Assembly (NCBI GenBank): GCA_947441105.1
Contig: CANESN010000022.1
Span: 1-10,184 of the forward strand
Direction: 5' to 3'
Length of the DNA: 10,184 bases
Source: Micrococcales bacterium
GTDB lineage: Bacteria; Actinomycetota; Actinomycetes; Actinomycetales; Microbacteriaceae
Positions 1 to 5,379 of the stretch are shown one piece after another (positions within the stretch are counted from its first letter, which is position 1; every line of letters begins with the position of its first letter). The translations under genes were made by a program, and so were the position numbers. Under the pieces are notes generated by a model that did no database searches, was not told the DNA's origin, and was given only the letters and a program-made list of their open reading frames with translations.

Positions 1-412
1 ACGCCACGGCGTTTAGTCGGTAGCTTTCCAGCGCATAGGTTCGCCTTGCCATCAACAGGCTGCACGCATAGCTGAGATCCGGCAGGTCAAAGCTGACCGC
101 CTCCGCGGATGCTCTAAGCACTCCCATATCAAAGGATGCGTTGTGTGCCACAAATGGCAGTCCCTCGGTGAAAAGCAAAAGATCCGGAAGAACGTCTTCC
201 CAGTTCGGAGCATCAATTACATCTTCTGGGTGAATCCCGTGGACCCGGATATTTCCCTCATGAAACCAGTTATTCGGAAAAGGGGGTTGAAATAGCATCG
301 AAAGTGACTCTTGAATCTGACCATCGCGCACCCGAACCAACCCCACTGCACAGGGCGATGCGGGAGATCCGTTCGCGGTTTCAAAGTCAATTGCCGTAAA
401 GTCCAGGGCCAT
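1..412 (-). CDS. DnaQ-like 3'-5' exonuclease (partial, C-terminus beyond left edge)
   Basis: An open frame starts at ATG 412-410 and stays open for 137 codons to the window edge, so the C-terminus is missing. The N-terminus carries a DEDD-family Exo I motif (IDFET, D9 and E11) followed by the usual small hydrophobic strand (CAVGLVRV). An HGI segment lies at 58-60 and the Exo II motif VAHNASFD at 88-95 (D95). The Exo III motif with its catalytic His/Tyr and Asp should lie just past the edge. In this superfamily these acidic residues bind two metal ions and hydrolyse the 3' end of DNA or RNA. Stand-alone proteins of this type are usually annotated as a DNA polymerase III epsilon-like subunit or generic exonuclease, and I cannot tell replication proofreading from a repair role. 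There is no Shine-Dalgarno sequence; a -10-like CATAAT ends six bases before the ATG. The gene diverges from ychF. Confidence 0.85.
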   Translation of the reverse strand, partial: MALDFTAIDFETANGSPASPCAVGLVRVRDGQIQESLSMLFQPPFPNNWFHEGNIRVHGIHPEDVIDAPNWEDVLPDLLLFTEGLPFVAHNASFDMGVLRASAEAVSFDLPDLSYACSLLMARRTYALESYRLNAVA

Positions 413-418
413 CAGGCA

Positions 419-424
419 ATTATG
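419..424 (-). promoter_or_regulatory. Putative -10 element of a leaderless promoter for the exonuclease gene
   Basis: On the minus strand the hexamer CATAAT (one mismatch to TATAAT) is followed by six bases (TGCCTG) and then the ATG at 412. That places the expected transcription start on the A of the start codon. No -35 box is clear. It lies only six bases from the opposing ychF -10 element. Confidence 0.45.
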
Positions 425-430
425 AAGCAA

Positions 431-436
431 TAAACT
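431..436 (+). promoter_or_regulatory. Putative -10 element of a leaderless promoter for ychF
   Basis: TAAACT fits the actinobacterial TANNNT -10 pattern. It is followed by exactly six bases (TTCGCG) before the GTG start at 443, and no Shine-Dalgarno sequence is present, so a leaderless mRNA starting on the GTG is likely. No convincing -35 hexamer is visible. Confidence 0.5.
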
Positions 437-442
437 TTCGCG

Positions 443-1516
443 GTGGCCTTAACTATCGGAATCGTGGGACTGCCAAATGTTGGCAAGTCGACCCTCTTCA
501 ACGCACTAACCAAGAACAACGTTCTGGCGGCGAACTACCCATTCGCAACCATCGAACCAAACATTGGTGTCGTGAACCTTCCAGATGCCAGGCTCACGCG
601 CCTAGCTGAGATTTTTGGATCTGAGCGCATTCTGGCTGCTCCAGTGTCATTCGTTGACATCGCTGGCATCGTTCGAGGTGCGAGCGAGGGTGAAGGATTG
701 GGCAACCAGTTCCTAGCTAACATCCGTGAGGCAGACGCCATCGCCCAGGTGGTGCGTGGCTTTGCAGACTCAGACGTGGTCCACGTTGATGGCAAGGTCG
801 ATGCGAAGAGCGATATAGAAACCATCAACACCGAGCTGATCCTGGCCGATCTTCAGACCCTGGAAAAAACCAGACCTCGCGTTGAAAAAGAGGTAAAGGG
901 CAAAAAGACTGAGCCTGAGGTCCTAGAAACCATCGATGAAGCACTGAAAGTTCTAAACGACGGCACTCCGCTCTCCTTGAGCAAGGTCGACCTCGGTCCA
1001 ATCAAGGACCTGGGTCTGCTAACCGCAAAGCCAATCCTTTTTGTTTTCAACGTCGATGAGGCAGTCCTCACCAGCCCAGAGAAGCGTGCTGAGCTTGCAG
1101 CTCTGGTAGCGCCGGCACAGGCCGTGTTTCTAGACGCCAAGGTCGAGTCCGAGTTGATTGACCTCAGCCACGATGAGGCGCAGGAGCTATTGCAGTCGCT
1201 TGGCCAGGAAGAATCTGGTCTTGACCAGCTCGCTCACGTTGGATTCCAGACCCTTGGACTTCAGACCTACCTAACCGCAGGTCCAAAAGAGTCTCGCGCA
1301 TGGACCATCCGCAAGGGCTGGAAGGCTCCGCAGGCAGCCGGTGTAATCCACACCGACTTCGAGCGCGGTTTTATCAAGGCAGAGGTTGTGTCTTTTGCAG
1401 ATCTAGACGCCGCAGGCTCAATGGCTGATGCCAAGGCTGCAGGCAAGGTCCGTATGGAGGGCAAGGAATACGTTATGAACGACGGCGACGTGGTGGAGTT
1501 CCGCTTCAACGTCTAG
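443..1516 (+). CDS. ychF: YchF/OLA1-type ribosome-associated ATPase
   Basis: A full-length YchF of 357 residues, the usual family size. YchF belongs to the Obg-related TRAFAC GTPases but prefers ATP, because the NKxD specificity motif is changed to NxxE; here that motif reads NVDE at 203-206. Also visible are the G1 loop GLPNVGKST (9-17), the G3 region DIAGIVRGA (72-80), a charged helical insert (about 137-175) and a C-terminal TGS domain ending [14 protein letters not shown]. Family members bind ribosomes and are linked to stress responses, including negative control of antioxidant defence in E. coli. The GTG start is the only sensible one, since the P-loop begins at residue 9. There is no ribosome binding site; a TANNNT hexamer six bases upstream suggests leaderless expression. 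The gene diverges from the exonuclease gene across 30 bases and lies 35 bases before the downstream protease start. Confidence 0.97.
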   Translation: MALTIGIVGLPNVGKSTLFNALTKNNVLAANYPFATIEPNIGVVNLPDARLTRLAEIFGSERILAAPVSFVDIAGIVRGASEGEGLGNQFLANIREADAIAQVVRGFADSDVVHVDGKVDAKSDIETINTELILADLQTLEKTRPRVEKEVKGKKTEPEVLETIDEALKVLNDGTPLSLSKVDLGPIKDLGLLTAKPILFVFNVDEAVLTSPEKRAELAALVAPAQAVFLDAKVESELIDLSHDEAQELLQSLGQEESGLDQLAHVGFQTLGLQTYLTAGPKESRAWTIRKGWKAPQAAGVIHTDFERGFIKAEVVSFADLDAAGSMADAKAAGKVRMEGKEYVMNDGDVVEFRFNV

Positions 1517-1522
1517 TTCCTG

Positions 1523-1528
1523 TATTTT
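1523..1528 (+). promoter_or_regulatory. Putative -10 element for the secreted metalloprotease gene
   Basis: TATTTT, seven bases after the ychF stop, fits TANNNT. A transcript from it would begin near 1535, downstream of the first possible ATG (1531) and upstream of the GTG at 1552. This is one argument for the later start. Confidence 0.3.
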
Positions 1529-1541
1529 GAATGTCAACATC

Positions 1542-1547
1542 GGGGGA
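1542..1547 (+). promoter_or_regulatory. Ribosome binding site deciding the GTG 1552 start
   Basis: GGGGGA lies four bases upstream of GTG 1552, whereas ATG 1531 has no purine-rich sequence before it. Starting at 1552 also puts the Lys-Arg of the signal peptide directly after the initiator residue. Confidence 0.5.
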
Positions 1548-1551
1548 CATC

Positions 1552-2730
1552 GTGAAGAGAATTCTGGGACTGGTTCTTGCAACGGTCCTCGCATTTTCTA
1601 TCGCGCCGATTAGCTCGGGAGCTGCGCCAAAACCCGCTCCTGCTGCAAAAACCGGGGCGGTTTGTAAGCCGGTCGGCAAGATTCAGGTAGTGGGAACCAA
1701 GAAGTACACCTGTGTCAAGACCGGTAAGAAATCATTATGGAACAAGCCCGTAACCATACAAAAGCCAACCCCTTCACCGACCCCGACTCCAACACCTGTT
1801 GCGAAACCAACCCTGGACAGCCTTGATGCGAAAGCTGTTTACGACTTCTCGAGAGCATCGGTCGCCGAGTCTCTCGTGAAAAATGGAACCAGCGCTCTAA
1901 ACGTGAAGTACCTAGTTGGGGCCAACGTTTCTGAGGGCGCCGTGGATTCCGTCAAGCTGAATCTGCAGAAGGCCATTGACCTTTGGGGACCTGCCTTTAG
2001 TCCAACCGATCGTGTCACAATCATTTGGTACGTTCAGCCAGATTTGGAATGGGCCGCAACCACCTACCGATCCGAATCGGGCAATCCCGTTGAATGGTCC
2101 AGCATCAACGCAAGCTGCACTCTGAACTTCTGCGGAAACGCAACCGCAACCACGGGACGAAATGGTGCCTATGTTTTTGAACAAGGCATGATGCTGGATC
2201 GAAATGGTTGGAATAAGTCCACCGCGGGTCATGAGTTCACCCACCTTGCCCAGATAAAGCTGTCCGGCTTAAATATTTACTCAATGCCACTGTGGCTCTT
2301 AGAGGGAAGTGCTCAGTTTTACGGCGAGGCCACCGGATACTTCCCCGCGGACATCTCTAAGTCAATCCGAAAAGGCATGCACCGCCAGTTTGCTAGCGAC
2401 GCTAGTTCTCTGGTTTCGGTCAACTTCCAAAGCAAAAACCTCAAGGAAGTCATTAGCTCAGCAAGCGCTTCGAGCACTGTGCAGCTAATGAAGCTCATTG
2501 AGGTCGGTGCACGAGGTCCATCGAGCACAGCACTTGCCTACCTACTGGGGAGCTATGCCAGCGAAGTATTGGTAAGTGTGTATGGTCACGACAAATTTTC
2601 TGAACTGTACAAGTCTTTTGAAACGTCTTCCGACTGGGAGGCAAATTTCCAAAAGACTTATGGCCTTTCCACAACTAGCTTCTATGAAAAGCTCACTCCA
2701 TATTTCACTCAGATGAAAGATGAGCTCTAG
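1552..2730 (+). CDS. Secreted gluzincin-like zinc metalloprotease (peptidase MA-like) with Pro/Thr linker
   Basis: The preferred GTG start gives 392 residues; an ATG at 1531 in the same frame would give 399, and the numbering here uses the longer form. The N-terminus is a signal peptide: KR, then a hydrophobic core to about residue 28, then SSGAAPKPAPA, with likely cleavage near the AA. A small two-cysteine module follows (C45 and C61, around YTCVKTGKKSLW), then a low-complexity Pro/Thr linker at about 79-94. The rest is a globular domain with the zinc motif HEFTH (234-238) and, 19 residues on, WLLEGSAQFYGE, whose E258 fits the third metal ligand of gluzincins. The pattern resembles peptidase MA-like domains. 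Further cysteines lie at 196 and 201. The protein probably acts outside the membrane or in the cell wall; the substrate is unknown. Proteolytic activity is inferred from the motif only. The gene stands alone, with its own promoter candidate and two hairpins after the stop. Confidence 0.85.
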   Translation: MKRILGLVLATVLAFSIAPISSGAAPKPAPAAKTGAVCKPVGKIQVVGTKKYTCVKTGKKSLWNKPVTIQKPTPSPTPTPTPVAKPTLDSLDAKAVYDFSRASVAESLVKNGTSALNVKYLVGANVSEGAVDSVKLNLQKAIDLWGPAFSPTDRVTIIWYVQPDLEWAATTYRSESGNPVEWSSINASCTLNFCGNATATTGRNGAYVFEQGMMLDRNGWNKSTAGHEFTHLAQIKLSGLNIYSMPLWLLEGSAQFYGEATGYFPADISKSIRKGMHRQFASDASSLVSVNFQSKNLKEVISSASASSTVQLMKLIEVGARGPSSTALAYLLGSYASEVLVSVYGHDKFSELYKSFETSSDWEANFQKTYGLSTTSFYEKLTPYFTQMKDEL

Positions 2731-2777
2731 GGAGTCGACCACGACTCCAGCCTGAAAGCGGGACGGCAAATCCCCGC
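2731..2777 (+). terminator. Two tandem hairpins after the metalloprotease gene, possible terminator
   Basis: Directly after the stop codon, GGAGTCG (2731-2737) and CGACTCC (2742-2748) form a perfect 7-bp stem with a 4-base loop. A second stem pairs GCGGG (2758-2762) with CCCGC (2773-2777). Neither has a real T-tract, so intrinsic termination is uncertain, but the placement between two independently started genes fits a terminator. Confidence 0.4.
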
Positions 2778-2789
2778 CTATTTGGCCGC

Positions 2790-2795
2790 TATTCT
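2790..2795 (+). promoter_or_regulatory. Putative -10 element for the RidA-family gene
   Basis: TATTCT fits TANNNT and would give a transcript starting near 2802 with a short leader of about 22 bases containing AAGGAG. A second hexamer, TAGATT (2804-2809), would start the transcript inside the ribosome binding site and is less likely. Confidence 0.3.
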
Positions 2796-2811
2796 TGGCA
2801 TTCTAGATTTG

Positions 2812-2817
2812 AAGGAG
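2812..2817 (+). promoter_or_regulatory. Shine-Dalgarno deciding the ATG 2824 start
   Basis: AAGGAG lies six bases before ATG 2824. The frame can be opened further upstream at TTG 2782, but that would add 14 residues with no family counterpart and put the ribosome binding site inside the gene. Confidence 0.8.
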
Positions 2818-2823
2818 CGGCAC

Positions 2824-3210
2824 ATGGCGGCAGACAAATTGATTTCATCAGGTGGTCCTTGGGAGTCGGTGGTTGGTTACTCCAGAGCCACAGTGACCGG
2901 ACCGTTTGTTCATGTTGCGGGAACCACCGCGACCGTTGATGGCAAATTGCAACACGAGGGCGATGCCTATGGTCAGACCAAGGTGGCTTTTGGAATCATC
3001 GAGAAGGCCCTTGCACAGGCTGGTCACTCACTCCAGGACATAATCCGAATCCGAATTTACCTGGCCAACGAGAGCGATATGGATGGCGCCGGTAAGGCGA
3101 ACGGCGAACTTTTTAGTGAGATCCGACCAGCTCTAACCATGCTGGCAGGGCTTAGGTTCATAAACCCTCAAATGCTGGTCGAAATCGAAGTCGATTCTTA
3201 TAAGCAGTGA
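2824..3210 (+). CDS. RidA/YjgF/UK114-family protein lacking the catalytic arginine
   Basis: A 128-residue protein, exactly the normal length of the family. RidA-type proteins form trimers whose interfaces make the active sites; true RidA hydrolyses reactive enamine/imine intermediates released by PLP enzymes. Visible family features are the N-terminal GYSRATVTGPFVHVAGTTA (18-36), the central YGQTKVAFGIIEKALAQAG (49-67), DIIRIRIYLAN (72-82) and the C-terminal block IRPALTMLAG then MLVEIEVDS. In Salmonella RidA, Arg105 in the PARS motif binds the substrate carboxylate. Here the matching residue is Leu104 (PALT), while the glutamate of VEIE is kept. The protein therefore belongs to a non-archetypal Rid subgroup, and imine deaminase activity should not be assumed. 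The ATG is chosen because of the AAGGAG six bases upstream. The desaturase gene follows on the same strand after 50 bases and appears to have its own promoter. Confidence 0.93.
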   Translation: MAADKLISSGGPWESVVGYSRATVTGPFVHVAGTTATVDGKLQHEGDAYGQTKVAFGIIEKALAQAGHSLQDIIRIRIYLANESDMDGAGKANGELFSEIRPALTMLAGLRFINPQMLVEIEVDSYKQ

Positions 3211-3248
3211 GTTTGCTGTGTCGGGGTATGGGTAACAGGACCTTCGCA

Positions 3249-3254
3249 TAGACT
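3249..3254 (+). promoter_or_regulatory. Putative -10 element of a leaderless promoter for the desaturase gene
   Basis: TAGACT (TANNNT) is followed by exactly six bases (CTGTAA) and then ATG 3261, with no Shine-Dalgarno sequence. This is the same geometry as at ychF and at the gene at 4465. Confidence 0.5.
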
Positions 3255-3260
3255 CTGTAA

Positions 3261-4346
3261 ATGACTGCAACTCTTACCGGTACTCACTCCAATTTCTCCC
3301 AGGTGCTAAACCTGGTTCGAGACGCTGGCTACCTCAAGAAGAAACCAAGCTTTTACATCATTCGACTAGTCGTCATTAGCGTAATTGCATCCGCTTTGTG
3401 GACCGGTGCTGGCTTTCTAGCCTGGGCAGCAACTCTCAACGGTTGGTGGATGGTTCTGGCCTTCGCAATCGTGGCGCTGCTCGGCGTGATGAGCGCTCAG
3501 TACGGCTTCATCGCACACGAGGCAGCCCACCGACAGATCTTTAGGAACAACAAGCTAAACGACTGGACCGGTTTGATTTTGGCAAATCTCTTTGCAGGTT
3601 TGTCTTACGGCTTTTGGCTAAAAAAGCACAATAAGCACCACCAGCGACCAAACCAAATTGGCGAGGATCCAGATATTGCGATTCGTGTTTTGAGCTTCAC
3701 AACCGAGTCAAAAATGTCTAAGAAGGGCATGGAGCGCTGGTTCTCAGATCGCCAGGGTTACCTGTTCCCACTGCTTTTGCTATTCACCGGTTTTGACTTG
3801 CTATTGGACTCGGTAGCCGGAATGGGTCGTAAAGATCGCTCCATTGGTATTCGAATCTTGGAATTCTCGCTAATGCTGATTCGTCAGTTCGCACCTTACG
3901 TTGTGCTGGCGATTATGTTTGGTCCATTTTGGGCAGTGGCTATGTGGTTTGTAATGATGATGAGCTTTGGTTTCTTTATGGGGGCAGCCTTTGCTCCCAA
4001 CCACAAGGGCATGCCGCTGGTTGAGAAAGATTCCAGCTTGGACTTCTTCTCCCGCCAGGTGCTAACCTCTCGCAACATCAAGGGCAGCTGGCTGAAGGAC
4101 AACCTCATGGGTGGATTGAACTACCAGGTTGAACACCACCTGTTCCCTTCGATGGCCAGACCGTTCTTGCGAAAGACTCACGCGATAGTTGCCGAGTACT
4201 GCCGTCAGAACGACGTCACGCTGGTTGAGATGAACTTGCTCTCCAGCTACAAGGTGATCATGCAGCACCTAAACAAGGTAGGTCTAAGCAACAACGTAGA
4301 CCCATTTGTTTGCCCAATGGTCGCGGAATTGCGTCCTAGAAGCTAG
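3261..4346 (+). CDS. Membrane fatty acid desaturase (three-His-box, DesA3-like)
   Basis: A 361-residue integral membrane protein of the acyl-CoA/acyl-lipid desaturase family. These di-iron enzymes insert a cis double bond in fatty acyl chains using O2 and electrons from a ferredoxin or flavoprotein, which adjusts membrane fluidity. The histidine boxes are all present: HEAAH (86-90), HNKHH (123-127) and QVEHH (289-293), with another His in APNHKG (245-250). Hydrophobic membrane segments lie at about 33-55, 60-82, 100-118, 167-187 and 205-244. The QxxHH third box is shared with front-end and mycobacterial DesA3-type enzymes; regioselectivity (delta-9 or other) cannot be read from the sequence. 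No fused cytochrome b5 or ferredoxin domain and no adjacent reductase gene are present, so electrons must come from elsewhere. The gene seems singly transcribed from a leaderless promoter, with 118 bases before the next gene. Confidence 0.93.
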   Translation: MTATLTGTHSNFSQVLNLVRDAGYLKKKPSFYIIRLVVISVIASALWTGAGFLAWAATLNGWWMVLAFAIVALLGVMSAQYGFIAHEAAHRQIFRNNKLNDWTGLILANLFAGLSYGFWLKKHNKHHQRPNQIGEDPDIAIRVLSFTTESKMSKKGMERWFSDRQGYLFPLLLLFTGFDLLLDSVAGMGRKDRSIGIRILEFSLMLIRQFAPYVVLAIMFGPFWAVAMWFVMMMSFGFFMGAAFAPNHKGMPLVEKDSSLDFFSRQVLTSRNIKGSWLKDNLMGGLNYQVEHHLFPSMARPFLRKTHAIVAEYCRQNDVTLVEMNLLSSYKVIMQHLNKVGLSNNVDPFVCPMVAELRPRS

Positions 4347-4429
4347 TAGAACTGAGACTCAAACAACTAAGCGAGAAATACTCAGATCTGGACTTTAGGC
4401 TTTACTAAGTTAATTCTTTGGTTAACGGC

Positions 4430-4453
4430 AGGTAAACAAACTCAAGTTTGCCT
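4430..4453 (+). repeat. Near-palindrome in the promoter of the DUF3052-like gene, candidate operator
   Basis: AGGTAAAC (4430-4437) and GTTTGCCT (4446-4453) are inverted copies with one T-G mismatch, separated by eight bases. The right arm ends on the first base of the -10 hexamer, so a bound protein would cover the -35 to -10 region. The rest of the 118-base gap (4347-4429) holds a CAGATCTG palindrome at 4383-4390 and nothing else I recognise. Confidence 0.35.
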
Positions 4454-4458
4454 ACTAT
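4453..4458 (+). promoter_or_regulatory. Putative -10 element of a leaderless promoter for the DUF3052-like gene
   Basis: TACTAT (TANNNT) is followed by exactly six bases (TTCTCC) and then GTG 4465, with no Shine-Dalgarno sequence. It matches the spacing at ychF and the desaturase gene. Confidence 0.5.
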
Positions 4459-4464
4459 TTCTCC

Positions 4465-4878
4465 GTGACTCTTTCGAAGAAAATGTTCCTTGCTGACGGC
4501 ATACAGGTACCGTGCGTGAATCTTCCCGCGGATGTTGACCTGGGAGATATTCATCCCTGGGCCGCCTCCCTGGAAGCAGCAGCCGAGCTGGTTGCCGAGG
4601 GCAAGTCCTCTGCTCTTTTGTACTTTGTTGAGAACTCCGCTCAGCTCGAGAAGGCTGCGGCAGATCTCAAAATGCTTTGGGAACGCAAGCTGACGTTTTG
4701 GGTCTTCTACCCAAAGAAGCCCCACCTCGGAACTGATCTATCTAGAGATATGACCTGGAAGATCATGAGGCAAGCTGGGGTGCAGGGCACTAGGCAGGTT
4801 GGTATTGATAAAAACTGGTCATGCCTTTACTTCAAGAACAGCGGAAAACTAAATTACGTAGAACTCGTCACCGGTTAG
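4465..4878 (+). CDS. Small conserved-type protein, DUF3052-like, function unknown
   Basis: A 137-residue cytoplasmic protein with no signal peptide or membrane segment. The first part contains an Ala/Glu-rich helix (about 32-46), a hydrophobic strand ALLYFVE (50-56) and a second helix (57-72). The second part has FWVFYPKKPH (78-87), then TDLSRDMTWKIMRQAG (90-105) and finally DKNWSCLYFKN (115-125). The order 'aromatic/hydrophobic strand, PKK, TDL helix, W-S-x-L' recalls actinobacterial DUF3052 or DUF3052-like proteins, whose role is unknown to me; the match is from memory and the residues are diverged. Two cysteines lie at 17 and 120. The GTG start is supported by the leaderless -10 geometry. 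Its last 30 bases overlap the end of cysE on the other strand, so the two transcripts must run into one another. Confidence 0.75.
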   Translation: MTLSKKMFLADGIQVPCVNLPADVDLGDIHPWAASLEAAAELVAEGKSSALLYFVENSAQLEKAAADLKMLWERKLTFWVFYPKKPHLGTDLSRDMTWKIMRQAGVQGTRQVGIDKNWSCLYFKNSGKLNYVELVTG

Positions 4879-5379
4879 ATTCAGCAACCTTGCGTTGAAG
4901 CCAACTGCAACCGTTCCAGCCGGCATGCTCTTGGTGACCACAGCATTTGCACCCACCGCACAGTCATTACCGATGGTGATGTTGCCAATCAATTTCGCAC
5001 CAGCACCCAAAGTCACTCTGTCGCCGATGGTCGGGTGACGCTTCACTGCCTCCAAGGTCTTTCCACCAAGGGTTACGCCGTGATACATCAAAACGTCTTC
5101 GCCGATAATTGCAGTCTCGCCAATCACAACGCCAACTCCGTGGTCAATCACAAAACGTCGGCCAATTACTGCGCCCGGATGAATCTCGATTGCGGTCCAA
5201 AACTTTGCCCAGTTAGACAGCATGCGGCTGAGAATGCGAAGCTTTAGATTCCACATCCCATGAGCGATGCGGTAAGCCCAGATGGCATGAAGTCCTGGAG
5301 ACGTGAGAATTAGCTCGAGCGCGCTGCGAGTTGCGGGATCGCGCTCAAGTCCTACCTTGATGTCCTCGAAGATTCTCAC
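4849..5379 (-). CDS. cysE: Serine O-acetyltransferase, short form
   Basis: CysE acetylates L-serine with acetyl-CoA to O-acetylserine, the committed step of cysteine synthesis. The 176-residue protein is the short form typical of Gram-positive bacteria and lacks the long N-terminal helical domain of the E. coli enzyme. It has a helical start (RIFEDIKVGLERDPA), then left-handed beta-helix hexapeptide repeats from about IEIHPGAVIG (64-73). The catalytic pair D79-H80 sits in IDHGVGVVIGETA, and H115 in KRHPTIG matches the second active-site His of E. coli (His193). The acid at the position of E. coli Asp143 is Glu65, as in other short forms. The protein ends DEFYVI; the terminal Ile is what inserts into the CysK active site in the cysteine synthase complex. 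The start is GTG, overlapping the cysK stop by four bases (GTGA), which points to coupled translation. Its 3' end overlaps the converging gene by 30 bases. Confidence 0.96.
   Translation of the reverse strand: MRIFEDIKVGLERDPATRSALELILTSPGLHAIWAYRIAHGMWNLKLRILSRMLSNWAKFWTAIEIHPGAVIGRRFVIDHGVGVVIGETAIIGEDVLMYHGVTLGGKTLEAVKRHPTIGDRVTLGAGAKLIGNITIGNDCAVGANAVVTKSMPAGTVAVGFNARLLNLTGDEFYVI

Noticed and set aside
1912..2244. A 110-codon open frame on the minus strand inside the metalloprotease gene.
   Set aside because: It lies wholly opposite a gene with a signal peptide and zinc motif, has no recognisable domain or start signal, and its composition looks like a frame shadow.
2782..2823. A TTG-started N-terminal extension of the RidA-family protein.
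   Set aside because: The family begins at about the ATG 2824 position, and a strong AAGGAG lies six bases before that ATG.
4383..4390. The palindrome CAGATCTG after the desaturase gene as a terminator or operator.
   Set aside because: Eight-base palindromes are common by chance, it has no loop for an RNA hairpin, and no T-tract follows.
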